Positions 26,480-34,173 of a stretch of DNA of 51,574 bases are shown here, in pieces (positions within the stretch are counted from its first letter, which is position 1; every line of letters begins with the position of its first letter). The notes below the pieces were generated by a model, which was not told where the DNA came from, did not search any database, and saw only the letters and a list, made by a program, of their open reading frames with translations. The position numbers were made by a program, and so were the translations under genes. This stretch comes from Brevibacterium sp. S111 (GTDB taxonomy: Bacteria > Actinomycetota > Actinomycetes > Actinomycetales > Brevibacteriaceae): contig NZ_RHFH01000018.1 in NCBI RefSeq assembly GCF_004745075.1, positions 1 through 51,574 on the forward strand. Reading direction: 5' to 3'.

Positions 26480-26581
26480 TTGCAGTTCGGCACAGCCGGC
26501 CGCACCGGCCCCGTCGCTCTCCTCGGTGCGCTCGGGATGGTGCTGGCCATGGGAATGGGCAGGCTCACTTCACACCCGTGA
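26480..26581 (+). pseudogene. possible N-terminal remnant of a YbfB/YjiJ-type MFS gene
   Basis: A short frame ending TGA 26581 contains VALLGALGMVLAMGMGRLT, very close to the first helix of YbfB/YjiJ carriers (compare GLAVAMGMGRFFYTP in the intact gene at 32.9 kb). It stops a few residues later, overlapping the 3' end of the HXXEE gene. It is most simply read as the stump of a deleted transporter. It is short, so chance cannot be excluded. Confidence 0.35.
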
Positions 26582-27101
26582 ATACAGAGGCCAGAGCGAG
26601 CGCTCCCACTGCAATTCCCACGGCGGCGACCACCGTCATGATGACGCTCGACATCGTCCATCGCGGAGACGGCAGAACGTGAATGACGAGGGCCCCGACT
26701 GGCAGCAGCATGATGACTCCGGTGATGACTCCGGGCATCAGGCTCCACGTCAGTATGCTCAGAAGAACATGGCTTGCGCCATTGATGACGATCGCATGAG
26801 CGACGTACACCAGTGCCTCGGCACTCCAGCGCGGCCGAAAGGCGACAGCGGTGGCGGCGAGGATGAGAACAGTCGCCGTAACGATGACCAGTGCGACTTC
26901 AAATTGGACCTGATCTCCATGCAATGCGCGCCCCGGAAGCCCGGGGTGCGCAGCGACCCAGCCGGTCATATCGAACAGCCACTCTTCGATATTGTGCAGC
27001 ACAACGGCGCCGGCTGTCGCAATCCAAAGGGTCGCCAGACGCCGATCACCTAATCCCGGAGACTTATTGCCACTCGTGGTCAGAGCTGGCATCTGATTCA
27101 T
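26565..27101 (-). CDS. HXXEE-domain membrane protein
   Basis: 178 aa with about five hydrophobic helices. VLHNIEEWLF near residue 35 gives the H-X-X-E-E motif, and VINGASHVLLSI near 108 a second conserved His. Family function is not known. ATG 27101 is preceded by AAGGTGA. It is divergent from a TetR gene with 51 bases between starts, and a perfect palindrome lies in that spacer, so the TetR protein very likely controls it. Confidence 0.85.
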   Translation of the reverse strand: MNQMPALTTSGNKSPGLGDRRLATLWIATAGAVVLHNIEEWLFDMTGWVAAHPGLPGRALHGDQVQFEVALVIVTATVLILAATAVAFRPRWSAEALVYVAHAIVINGASHVLLSILTWSLMPGVITGVIMLLPVGALVIHVLPSPRWTMSSVIMTVVAAVGIAVGALALASVFTGVK

Positions 27102-27126
27102 GAAATCACCTTACGTCTGTATTGGT

Positions 27127-27159
27127 CAGTCATACGACTGTATAATGTCCGTATGACTG
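27127..27159. promoter_or_regulatory. perfect palindromic TetR operator overlapping the tetR promoter and start
   Basis: CAGTCATACG (27127-27136) and CGTATGACTG (27150-27159) are exact inverse complements with a 13-base centre. The centre contains TATAAT at 27141-27146, a consensus -10. The right arm includes the ATG of tetR at 27153, seven bases after the -10, so the message would be leaderless. Binding here would block the tetR promoter and probably that of the divergent HXXEE gene. Confidence 0.8.
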
Positions 27160-27824
27160 ATACAAGAGATGGCAAACACAGATTGGCCGATGCCCTCACC
27201 CGAGTCGTCGCTCGAGAAGGGATCACGGGGGTCAGCGTGCGGGCGGTCGCCGCCGAGGCGGGGGTCAGTGGAGGAACGGTGCAGCATTACTTCCCGACTC
27301 GCGCCGAGATGATTCGCTACGCCATGGAATGGACATCAACGCAGGTGGAGAAACGCCTCGTCGATATTCCCCGGTGGGGTGAAGTCCGCGAGTGGACCGG
27401 AAGAATCTTGCTGGATCTGCTGCCGCTGAGCGCCGATCGACGACGGGAACACGCAGTCTGGCTCGCGTTCGTCGCCCACGCTGACACGGACCCGCTGCTC
27501 GCTGACCTGAAACGGCAGACGAGCATAAAACTGCATGAACTCTATTCAGGCGTCATCCGCGCACGGCGGGGCCTGCCCGTCCACACGGAGAAGAGCACCG
27601 CCGTCGTCGACCACGACTTCGACGCCGATGCGGTGCTCCTGCAGTCAGTGGTGGACGGACTTTCTCTCCATCTCGCAGATCTCGAGCTCGATGAGGCGGC
27701 AAGAGTCGGGCCTAAGCTTCTCGACCGCTATCTCGCCTTGGCTGTCGACAGCATCGACGGGCCCACTTACGGATCACCCGGCGGAGGCTGGGTCCACTCG
27801 GTCCGCAACAGCCCTGACCGGTAA
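27153..27824 (+). CDS. TetR-family regulator, autoregulated by a flanking palindrome
   Basis: 223 aa. HTH in the first 50 residues (LTRVVAREGITGVSVRAVAAEAGVSGGTVQHYFPTRAEM) with a BetI-like C-terminal domain (WLAFVAHADTDPLLADLKRQ, VVDGLSLHLADLELD). The start ATG lies inside the operator palindrome and directly downstream of TATAAT, indicating leaderless translation. The divergent HXXEE membrane protein is the probable target. The ligand is unknown. Confidence 0.9.
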   Translation: MTDTRDGKHRLADALTRVVAREGITGVSVRAVAAEAGVSGGTVQHYFPTRAEMIRYAMEWTSTQVEKRLVDIPRWGEVREWTGRILLDLLPLSADRRREHAVWLAFVAHADTDPLLADLKRQTSIKLHELYSGVIRARRGLPVHTEKSTAVVDHDFDADAVLLQSVVDGLSLHLADLELDEAARVGPKLLDRYLALAVDSIDGPTYGSPGGGWVHSVRNSPDR

Positions 27825-27829
27825 TGCCG

Positions 27830-28545
27830 GGTGCCTTCGCCTGCCGACATGAAGGTCTCCAATGGACGCGAGTGGAGCGTGATATCGGCGGGTCCCTCAA
27901 TTCGGCTGGACACGCTGACAATCAGAGAGTGCCGTCGCTCGTTCACCAGCTCGAGCAGCACAGCGGGATCGACGGGCATTTCACTGGGCACCCATCTCCT
28001 GAGTACTCGATGACGTCTGCAAGCAGCTCGCGTAACCGGGAATTGCAGCCTGAGCGAACAAGGCACCGCTCAAGCAGGTGCAGCAGATGCTGACGCCATG
28101 TGGCCAGGTTTCACATTCGCGGTGCGGCTCCCGAGGATGCAACGTCCACCGGATCACATTGATCGGTGGCGTGAGCATATCCGGATGGCAACCGGCAAGC
28201 AGCACGTCGACCGGCCGATTGGCGTCGACGACCTCCCAGTGGTCATCCAAGAGCAACGCCGGATTCGGTTCGTGCGCGTCGAGCAGGTTACGCAGACATG
28301 GCCATGACAGACAAGAGCTGCTCATCGTCGAAGTCTCGTTCGGAATGCCTCGGCGCGAAACCGCCAATGAGCAGTAGCTCATTCTGCTCGCCAATAGGTA
28401 CATCAAGGGCGTCTGCGAGTAGCGAGGGCCATGTGGCACCGCCGACTGGCCGGCGATGGCACCTGAGATGCCATCCACTCCGCAGCAACTGCCCAGCAGA
28501 AAAGAACGACAGAGTCGACTTCACCTTGTATTTGGCGACGATCAT
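27830..28545 (-). pseudogene. decayed XRE/MmyB-type transcriptional regulator
   Basis: Pieces of one regulator family occur in order but in different frames on the minus strand. They are LLADALDVPIGEQNELLLIGG (about 28430-28360), LLDAHEPNPALLLDDHWEVV with NVIRWTLHPR (about 28290-28130), NLATWRQHLLHLLERCLV with RLRELLADVIEYSGDG (about 28110-28000), and LIVSVSSRIEGPADITLHS with PLETFMSAGEGTRHY (about 27930-27840). Together these cover the MmyB-like ligand-binding domain. At least three frameshifts separate them and the N-terminal HTH is missing or unrecognisable. The 28546-28759 stretch before it holds no gene I can support. Confidence 0.72.
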
Positions 28546-28759
28546 CGACCTGTGATCGAGGCGGATCGGGGGCTGGTCGGCGATACGCTGCAGAGTGCAT
28601 TGAACAACAGAGAAACCCTCGAAGGTGCGATTGACTGCTGTTGTCCGGCCAGCACTGCAATCGGCATTCAGGACGTGCTGCTCAGGTTACTGGTGGGACA
28701 AGGGGTGTCGCGGCGAGGCAGATTCCGGCGTGCTCGTGCCTTGTGGTGGGGTCGTCGAC

Positions 28760-29962
28760 TCAGCCTTCCATAAGCATCGCGATGCGGCGCGCAGCCGTAC
28801 GATCACGCAGCAGCACCTCGAACATGCCCCGCAGCGCGTCGCCGCTCTCGCCGGCCGTCTCGAGGGCATGCTGGACGCGTGTGACGGCCAGCGCGCGCCT
28901 GCCGGCCGGATGGCGCTCGCCCTGATAGCCATCGAGCCGGCTGAGGTCGGCATCGGCGTGAAGGGCGACGGCGAGTCGCTCGGCGAGTGCGATAGCGTCG
29001 GCGAGCCCGACGTTGAGGGCAGAGCCCCCAGCACTGAAGACATGCGCGGCATCACCGGCGAGGAAGACGCGTCCGGAACGGTAGTGCTCGGCCTGGCGAC
29101 TGTTGGCTATGACGCTGCGTGCGGCATGTGCGTCAAAGAACGGCAGTTCGGTGCCGAGAATCCGGCGGAGGCTGGCCCGCAGCGCGTCTGTGCTGAGTTC
29201 GTCGGTGGCTGCGGTGTCGCCTCGCGGTTCGTGCGTTCTGACGGTGTAGAGGCCCGCCGGGGCGGAGGGGTCGAAGGCGTGCACGGGCGCGATCGTGACC
29301 GAGCCGTGTGGGGTGAGGTTCGGCCGGAACAGTGACAACCATCCGACACCGCGGATGTCGATGCCGCGCCGGTCACGGACGACGGCTCCGGTCGCGATGG
29401 TGATGCGAGCGATCCGGGTAATGGATGAGTCCGTCACGCCTGGGAAGGCGATGCCGAGATGCTTCCGAACCCGACTGTGCGCACCGTCGCATCCGACGAG
29501 ATAGCGAGTGCGCAGCTCGCTCTCGGACCCTGCTGCCGATACGCGCACCGTGACGTGGGTGTCATCCTGTTCGAACCCGATGAGTTCATGCCCGCGCAGT
29601 ATGGTGACGCCGCGGGCGACTGCGCAGAGCTCGAGCTGCTCCTCGAGTCGGCGCTGCGGAACAGGGAGGATGTGCAGGGGACTGCGAAGCAAACCGAGGT
29701 TCAGGGTGAACGGGCCGTAGCCGAACCGCCGCGGCCGGACCACGCGCAGACGCGACCCGTTCAGCAAGCCGCGGCGACGCAGCTCCACCGCTGCTCGTCC
29801 CACGACGCCGTTCGCCTTCGGCATTTCGCTCGGGTGGGTCGAGGCCTCTATCACGAGCGGGCGAGAGCCCGCGGCGGCGAGCTCTGCGGCCAGTAGCAGA
29901 CCGGTGGGTCCTGCGCCGGCCACGACCACGTCATGTAAGGATCTGTCAGTCTGGATTGACAT
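28760..29962 (-). CDS. FAD-dependent aromatic-ring monooxygenase (PHBH/TetX-like)
   Basis: 400 aa. GAGPTGLLLAAELAAAGSRP binds the ADP of FAD, YLVGCDGAHSRVRK gives the DG motif, and GRVFLAGDAAHVFSAGGSALNVGLADAI the FAD ribityl site. The C-terminal thioredoxin-like extension of the larger PheA/MhpA-type members is absent. The substrate is unknown; family members hydroxylate phenols or modify antibiotics. ATG 29962 (MSIQTD) lies within the first of three operator-like repeats. The divergent HTH/Clp-N pair and that shared spacer suggest regulation by the HTH protein. Confidence 0.9.
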   Translation of the reverse strand: MSIQTDRSLHDVVVAGAGPTGLLLAAELAAAGSRPLVIEASTHPSEMPKANGVVGRAAVELRRRGLLNGSRLRVVRPRRFGYGPFTLNLGLLRSPLHILPVPQRRLEEQLELCAVARGVTILRGHELIGFEQDDTHVTVRVSAAGSESELRTRYLVGCDGAHSRVRKHLGIAFPGVTDSSITRIARITIATGAVVRDRRGIDIRGVGWLSLFRPNLTPHGSVTIAPVHAFDPSAPAGLYTVRTHEPRGDTAATDELSTDALRASLRRILGTELPFFDAHAARSVIANSRQAEHYRSGRVFLAGDAAHVFSAGGSALNVGLADAIALAERLAVALHADADLSRLDGYQGERHPAGRRALAVTRVQHALETAGESGDALRGMFEVLLRDRTAARRIAMLMEG

Positions 29963-30010
29963 AGTTGTCAGTCTGACTTGACATGGGTGTCGTGTCAAGA
30001 CAAACTGACG
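29944..30010. promoter_or_regulatory. three operator-like repeats between the monooxygenase and HTH genes
   Basis: TGTCAGTCTGGATTGACAT (29944-29962) and TGTCAGTCTGACTTGACAT (29966-29984) are direct repeats spaced exactly 22 bases apart. GTGTCAAGACAAACTGACG (29992-30010) is the same sequence inverted. The first copy covers the start codon of the monooxygenase and the third ends two bases before the HTH start. A regulator bound here would face one side of the helix at two sites. Confidence 0.75.
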
Positions 30011-30012
30011 GC

Positions 30013-30231
30013 ATGGATGCGAATAAGATCGCCGCCGAGGTCGAGGCCACGGATCCCGCGACGGGGCTGCGGGCGGTCGCGGCCCTGCATCGGCTGGCCG
30101 AGCGCGTCGAGGCGACCTACGTCGCTGCGGCGCGCGGTGCCGGGTGGTCGTGGGAGCAGATCGGCGAAGCGCTCGGGGTCACCCGCCAGTCTGTCCACAC
30201 CAAGCACGGGAAACAGGATCGACATGTTTGA
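30013..30231 (+). CDS. small helix-turn-helix protein paired with a Clp-N protein
   Basis: 72 aa. AVAALHRLAERVEATYVAAARGAGWSWEQIGEALGVTRQSVHTKHG is a compact HTH of the type often found directly upstream of Clp N-domain genes in actinobacteria. ATG 30013 follows the third operator repeat by two bases, so the message may be near-leaderless. Its stop overlaps the next gene's start by eight bases. It probably regulates this pair and the divergent monooxygenase. Confidence 0.8.
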   Translation: MDANKIAAEVEATDPATGLRAVAALHRLAERVEATYVAAARGAGWSWEQIGEALGVTRQSVHTKHGKQDRHV

Positions 30232-30679
30232 GCAATTCGCCGCGCAGGCGCGCCAGGCGATGCACCGCGCGGTCGAGGAATCGGGTCGCCGAGGCGACCG
30301 GAAGGTCTCCACCGACCACCTCCTCATCGGCATCCTGCATGACTCCGCGATCACGACGGAAGTCGGCGCAAGCCTGGAGGCAGCCCGGTGCGCGGCCGAT
30401 GGGCTCGATCGCGAGGCGCTGACCGCGATCGGCGTCGATGCCGCGGCATTCGGCTTGTTGAAGTCGGCCGCAGGTGGCGCGCGCCCGCCGTTCACACCGG
30501 GCGCGAAGGCCGTCCTGAAGCGAACTCTCGCTCATGCGGCCACCGAGAAATCGCGCCGCATCGAGACGAGACACATGCTGCAGGCACTCCGCGAACGCCG
30601 TGCACCCGACCCGGCCGCCGAACTCCTCGCCGTCCTGCAGACTGCCGCCGAGCACGGAAGACCAGCGGACGGAAGTTAG
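30224..30679 (+). CDS. stand-alone Clp N-terminal domain protein
   Basis: 151 aa. Two Clp-N repeats: FAAQARQAMHRAVEESGRRG with STDHLLIGILHD, then FTPGAKAVLKRTLAHAATEK with ETRHMLQALRERRAPD. There is no AAA+ domain, so it is not a ClpC/ClpA unfoldase. Clp-N modules bind substrates or adaptors (or phospho-arginine in ClpC). It overlaps the HTH gene by eight bases, implying coupled translation. It may modulate degradation or activity of the HTH partner. Confidence 0.85.
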   Translation: MFEQFAAQARQAMHRAVEESGRRGDRKVSTDHLLIGILHDSAITTEVGASLEAARCAADGLDREALTAIGVDAAAFGLLKSAAGGARPPFTPGAKAVLKRTLAHAATEKSRRIETRHMLQALRERRAPDPAAELLAVLQTAAEHGRPADGS

Positions 30680-31158
30680 CGGCGGTTCTGGTGTCCCGGA
30701 CATCGCGTCCCCGGTCACCTTTTGAGCAACCCCAACATCCGTCATGATAGAAGGGGTCGCTGACCTGAGAGTCCCGGTATGATTCATGCCCCAGCCATCA
30801 TGATCCGCTGGCATCTTCGATTCCGCTCGCGCCACGGAGACGGGGTCATCGAGTCACTGCGCCACGCGCACCACCCTCCTTTACTCAAAGTGGGACTCGT
30901 TATTATTACTTAGCACGAGGCAGTCGCCATATCACCAAAGGGTCGACTCCCGGTACGGACATTGCGGTCCTGGCTCAGCCAGGACCGTTCGAAAGCGAAG
31001 AGCCACGACGATCCGACCCCGTCAGACGCGATAAGGCCCCACCCGACCGCTTCCTCGGGCAGCCCAGCACTCACCACCAGCCGGCGCTGCTGCCCGCCCT
31101 CATCGAGGTCTCCCCGAGTCCTTCCGGCATCTCGTGCCGTTGGGGCACTGAACGGGAT
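30680..31158. other. intergenic region without a supported gene
   Basis: About 480 bases between two converging genes. The AT-rich CTCGTTATTATTACTTAGCACGAG at 30896-30919 can fold into a 5-bp stem and is unlike its surroundings. Short ORFs here lack ribosome sites and have untypical codon use. Nothing else is seen. Confidence 0.5.
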
Positions 31159-32736
31159 CTACTCTTTCTTCATAATGAACACCGTGACGGAGCTTCCCGC
31201 GATGTCGATGTTCAGTTCGCTGTCGTCGGTGTCCGTAGACGTGCTTGCCGTTGAAGTCTCGATCGATCCACTGAACGGCACATCAGTCGGCAACGGGTTC
31301 GCAGGCACCACCCGCGTAGCGCTCTTCACATCATTCGAGGCCCCATACACCTGCGTCGTCTCGTCGACAGCGAACCCCGAAGGCATCGACAGTGTCACCG
31401 GATTCCCGCCGACTTTCCCGGCGTCATTCGCATTGATCACCGTCGTCACGAGGGTGTGGCCGTCGTTCTTGACCACGGTGTAAGCAGTCATGTTCCCGCC
31501 GCCCCTGACCGTGGATTTCGTGAATTGTCCGCCGAGGCTGGGCACGAGCAGCCGCAACCCGAGCGCGTTCGGACGCACTCGGAACTCATCCGACGCCTGC
31601 CCGTGGTCGGCCGGGTCGCAGACGAGCGACATCGGGGCTCCCCCGCTGCAGGCTCCGAGCATCGAGTGCATGGCCATGCGTTCGACACCGATCGTTGCCG
31701 CATAGAGCGTGTAGTCGGCCGCCCACAGGGCCGAGGCGTTCGTCAGTGAGGTGTCGTTCGTGCCCGGGCAGCTCGTCGGTCCGGTCTCTTCGAGCCACAG
31801 CGGCAGGCCCGCGGCGTCGGCTTTGTCCTTGCCGATGCCGAGGTTCTTCTTCGCCGCCTTTTTCGCCAGGGGGTCGATGAGGTTCTCCGCCTGTGGGCCG
31901 CGACCGGGCACCGTCGAAGAGTCGCATTCGTAGAGCTGATACCAGTGCTGCGAGATCGCGGTCTTCTTCTTCACGTCCGAATCCGCGAAAGCCTCCATCC
32001 ATGCCCCGTCGTAGACGTCGGGGCCGATGATCGGCGCCTCGGGGACCTTCTTATGGATCGCCTTCGCATACGCCTCGAGCTGTTGGACGTATTTGTCCTT
32101 ATTCCATCCTTTGCCGCGCACGGCCCCGTCGGGAACGTCCTTGACCGTGTATCCGTTCGGTTCGTTGCCGATGGCCAGACCGACAAGGGAATCGCCGAGG
32201 ATGTCGACCGCGTGTGCGGCCATATCGGCCCCGCGGTCCGGGTCGTATGTTCCCAGCGGAAGACCTAGGGTAACGGTGGAACCGGTGGCATCGACGAGCT
32301 TCTTCAGCCGCTTGAGGTCATCGGGGGTGACGGTGACCTTTTCGTCGTGCTTCGGCTCCTCCCTCTTCGATGTCCAAAACGTCCTCCGGTCCAGGGCATT
32401 GCCACCGAACCGCAGCGCCGGAGACCCGAGCGACTTCAACTGCTCGTCGAGGTTGGAATTCGCCGGATCAAGTCGCGGGTCTGCGAGATCGGTGGCTTCG
32501 AAGGAGACCCCGATGTTGTCTGGGGTGAGACCGGGGCCCAACCTGTCGACGGTCGCGGTGATCGTGGCAGCCTCACCAGTAACGGTGTCGGCAAACGACT
32601 GCTCGAATTCCGTCGGGGTCGGACTCGGCTCCGGGGTCGCATCCGTGGCAGGCGATGAACCGTCCGGGCCAGAGCACCCAGCCACCAGGAGGGCGAGCGC
32701 GATGGCACCGCTTCTCACGCTCCCCCTGATTTTCAC
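31159..32736 (-). CDS. lipoprotein resembling GH79-type glycoside hydrolases
   Basis: 525 aa from GTG 32736 (MKIRGSVRSG). The signal peptide ends in the lipobox LLVAGCSG; TTG 32772 and GTG 32745 are alternative starts. A Ser/Pro/Thr-rich linker leads to a TIM-barrel-like region: SPALRFGGNALDRRTFW, LVGLAIGNEPNGY (likely acid/base Glu in NEP), ISQHWYQLY, and LPLWLEETGPTSC (likely nucleophile Glu). A C-terminal beta-rich domain ends SVTVFIMKKE. The N-E-P/E-E layout fits clan-A retaining hydrolases such as GH79. It would act outside the membrane on glucuronide-type or other glycans. The substrate is not readable. Confidence 0.72.
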   Translation of the reverse strand: MKIRGSVRSGAIALALLVAGCSGPDGSSPATDATPEPSPTPTEFEQSFADTVTGEAATITATVDRLGPGLTPDNIGVSFEATDLADPRLDPANSNLDEQLKSLGSPALRFGGNALDRRTFWTSKREEPKHDEKVTVTPDDLKRLKKLVDATGSTVTLGLPLGTYDPDRGADMAAHAVDILGDSLVGLAIGNEPNGYTVKDVPDGAVRGKGWNKDKYVQQLEAYAKAIHKKVPEAPIIGPDVYDGAWMEAFADSDVKKKTAISQHWYQLYECDSSTVPGRGPQAENLIDPLAKKAAKKNLGIGKDKADAAGLPLWLEETGPTSCPGTNDTSLTNASALWAADYTLYAATIGVERMAMHSMLGACSGGAPMSLVCDPADHGQASDEFRVRPNALGLRLLVPSLGGQFTKSTVRGGGNMTAYTVVKNDGHTLVTTVINANDAGKVGGNPVTLSMPSGFAVDETTQVYGASNDVKSATRVVPANPLPTDVPFSGSIETSTASTSTDTDDSELNIDIAGSSVTVFIMKKE

Positions 32737-32907
32737 GGCTCTCACTCTGCCCTGTTCGCGAGGATTCGACAACTTGCACAGCGGCAGTCACGCCATCACC
32801 AGCCGTCGTCTGCCCGCCCGCACCGACGCGACCGTGTCCGCATCGTCACCCGCCGAGGCGGCCGCCCCGAAGCCATGGCATCGTAGGGGCAGAGATCACG
32901 CCGCCTG

Positions 32908-34113
32908 ATGAGAGGTACCACTGTGTCCGAGAGCACCGGCCATTCCACCCTCACACCCATCCGCGGCAATCTCGGGCTCGCAGTCGCGATGGGCATGGGC
33001 CGGTTCTTCTACACTCCGGCGCTGCCGCTCATGGTCGCAGCCCTCCATTGGAGTTCTGCACCCGGGGCGTGGATCGCCACACTCAACTACGTCGGCTACT
33101 TCATCGGCAACCTCGTCATCGCTCGCGGCTGGGTCGAACCCAACCGGTTCGTCTACCGTCTCAGCCTCATCGTCTCCACCGTCGGGTTGGCCGCGGTGGC
33201 GCTGACCCCGGATCTCCTCTGGCAGGGCAGCATCCGCACCATCGCCGGCATCGCCTCGGGGCTGATCTTCGTATGCGTGACCCAACGCATTCCCGCGAAC
33301 TCCCGCAGGCCCCACCACGGCGGCATCGCCTACGGCGGGGTCGGCTTCGGCATCCTCGTCTCCGGGGCGATCGTGCTCGCCGCCGGCAGCTTCGCCGACT
33401 GGCGGCAGCTGTGGCTCATCTGCGCGGGAGTCTCCGCCGTGTTCTCCATCATCGCCTGGACCTGGCCGATCCCAGCTCGGATTCCCGCCCCGAAAAAGCC
33501 CGAGCCCAAGACAGCTCCCGCAGCCGCGACCTCAGATGACTCCCTCGCCGACCCCACGCCCTTCGACGCCTCCCGCAACCGTGCGATGGCATTCCTGTCG
33601 GCCGGCTACTTCTTCCAAGGCGGCGGCTACATCATCATCGGCACCTACCTCGTCGTCCTTGCCGGTCCCGTCTTCGGCGCAACCGCAGCCGCCTCGACGT
33701 GGCTCATCGCCGGGATCGCCACCGCAGCCTCTCCTCTGACGTGGTCAGCAGTCGCCGCCCGCATCGGCACCGTCAGATCGCTGACCGTCTGCTACAGCCT
33801 CCAGGTCTTCGGCGCCCTGCTCGCGGTCTTCGGCTCCACCCCGATCGTCCTGTTCATCGCGGCCGCACTGTTCGGGTTCACCTTCATCGGGGTCGTCATG
33901 ATGACGATCGGCACCGGCACACAGCTGGGAGTTGCGAATGCCTCGGCGAAGCTGACGACGTGGTACAGCCTAGGTCAGATTGCGGGCCCGGCCCTCGTCG
34001 CCGCAGCATTGAGCGAACATATCGTCGCCGCATTCATCGCCTCGGCGGTCGCTTTGGCCATCGCCATGGGCCTGACCCTGATCGGGGTCCTCGCCGGCAA
34101 CGTCGAACGGTGA
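32908..34113 (+). CDS. YbfB/YjiJ-family MFS transporter
   Basis: 401 aa with about twelve membrane helices. The N-terminal GLAVAMGMGRFFYTPALPLMV is the family signature, and a charged loop rich in Pro and Lys lies near the middle (residues 190-215). Substrates of the family are mostly unknown. ATG 32908 is used; the GTG six codons later (VSESTGH) is an alternative. It is divergent from the lipoprotein gene, and a hairpin terminator follows. Confidence 0.88.
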   Translation: MRGTTVSESTGHSTLTPIRGNLGLAVAMGMGRFFYTPALPLMVAALHWSSAPGAWIATLNYVGYFIGNLVIARGWVEPNRFVYRLSLIVSTVGLAAVALTPDLLWQGSIRTIAGIASGLIFVCVTQRIPANSRRPHHGGIAYGGVGFGILVSGAIVLAAGSFADWRQLWLICAGVSAVFSIIAWTWPIPARIPAPKKPEPKTAPAAATSDDSLADPTPFDASRNRAMAFLSAGYFFQGGGYIIIGTYLVVLAGPVFGATAAASTWLIAGIATAASPLTWSAVAARIGTVRSLTVCYSLQVFGALLAVFGSTPIVLFIAAALFGFTFIGVVMMTIGTGTQLGVANASAKLTTWYSLGQIAGPALVAAALSEHIVAAFIASAVALAIAMGLTLIGVLAGNVER

Positions 34114-34135
34114 CCCTCGCCGAGGCGGAGCAGCA

Positions 34136-34157
34136 AAGCCCCAGTCACTGGGGGCTT
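34136..34157. terminator. hairpin between converging MFS and pRiA4b-type genes
   Basis: AAGCCCC and GGGGCTT pair around a short loop containing AGTCACTG. It lies 22 bases after the MFS stop and 17 bases from the stop of the converging gene. Confidence 0.7.
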
Positions 34158-34173
34158 CGGCTCGTTCTCGCCG

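Noticed and set aside
30779..30913. 45-codon ORF from an ATG in the 30.7-31.1 kb gap
   Set aside because: It has no ribosome site, atypical codon use and no homology I recognise.
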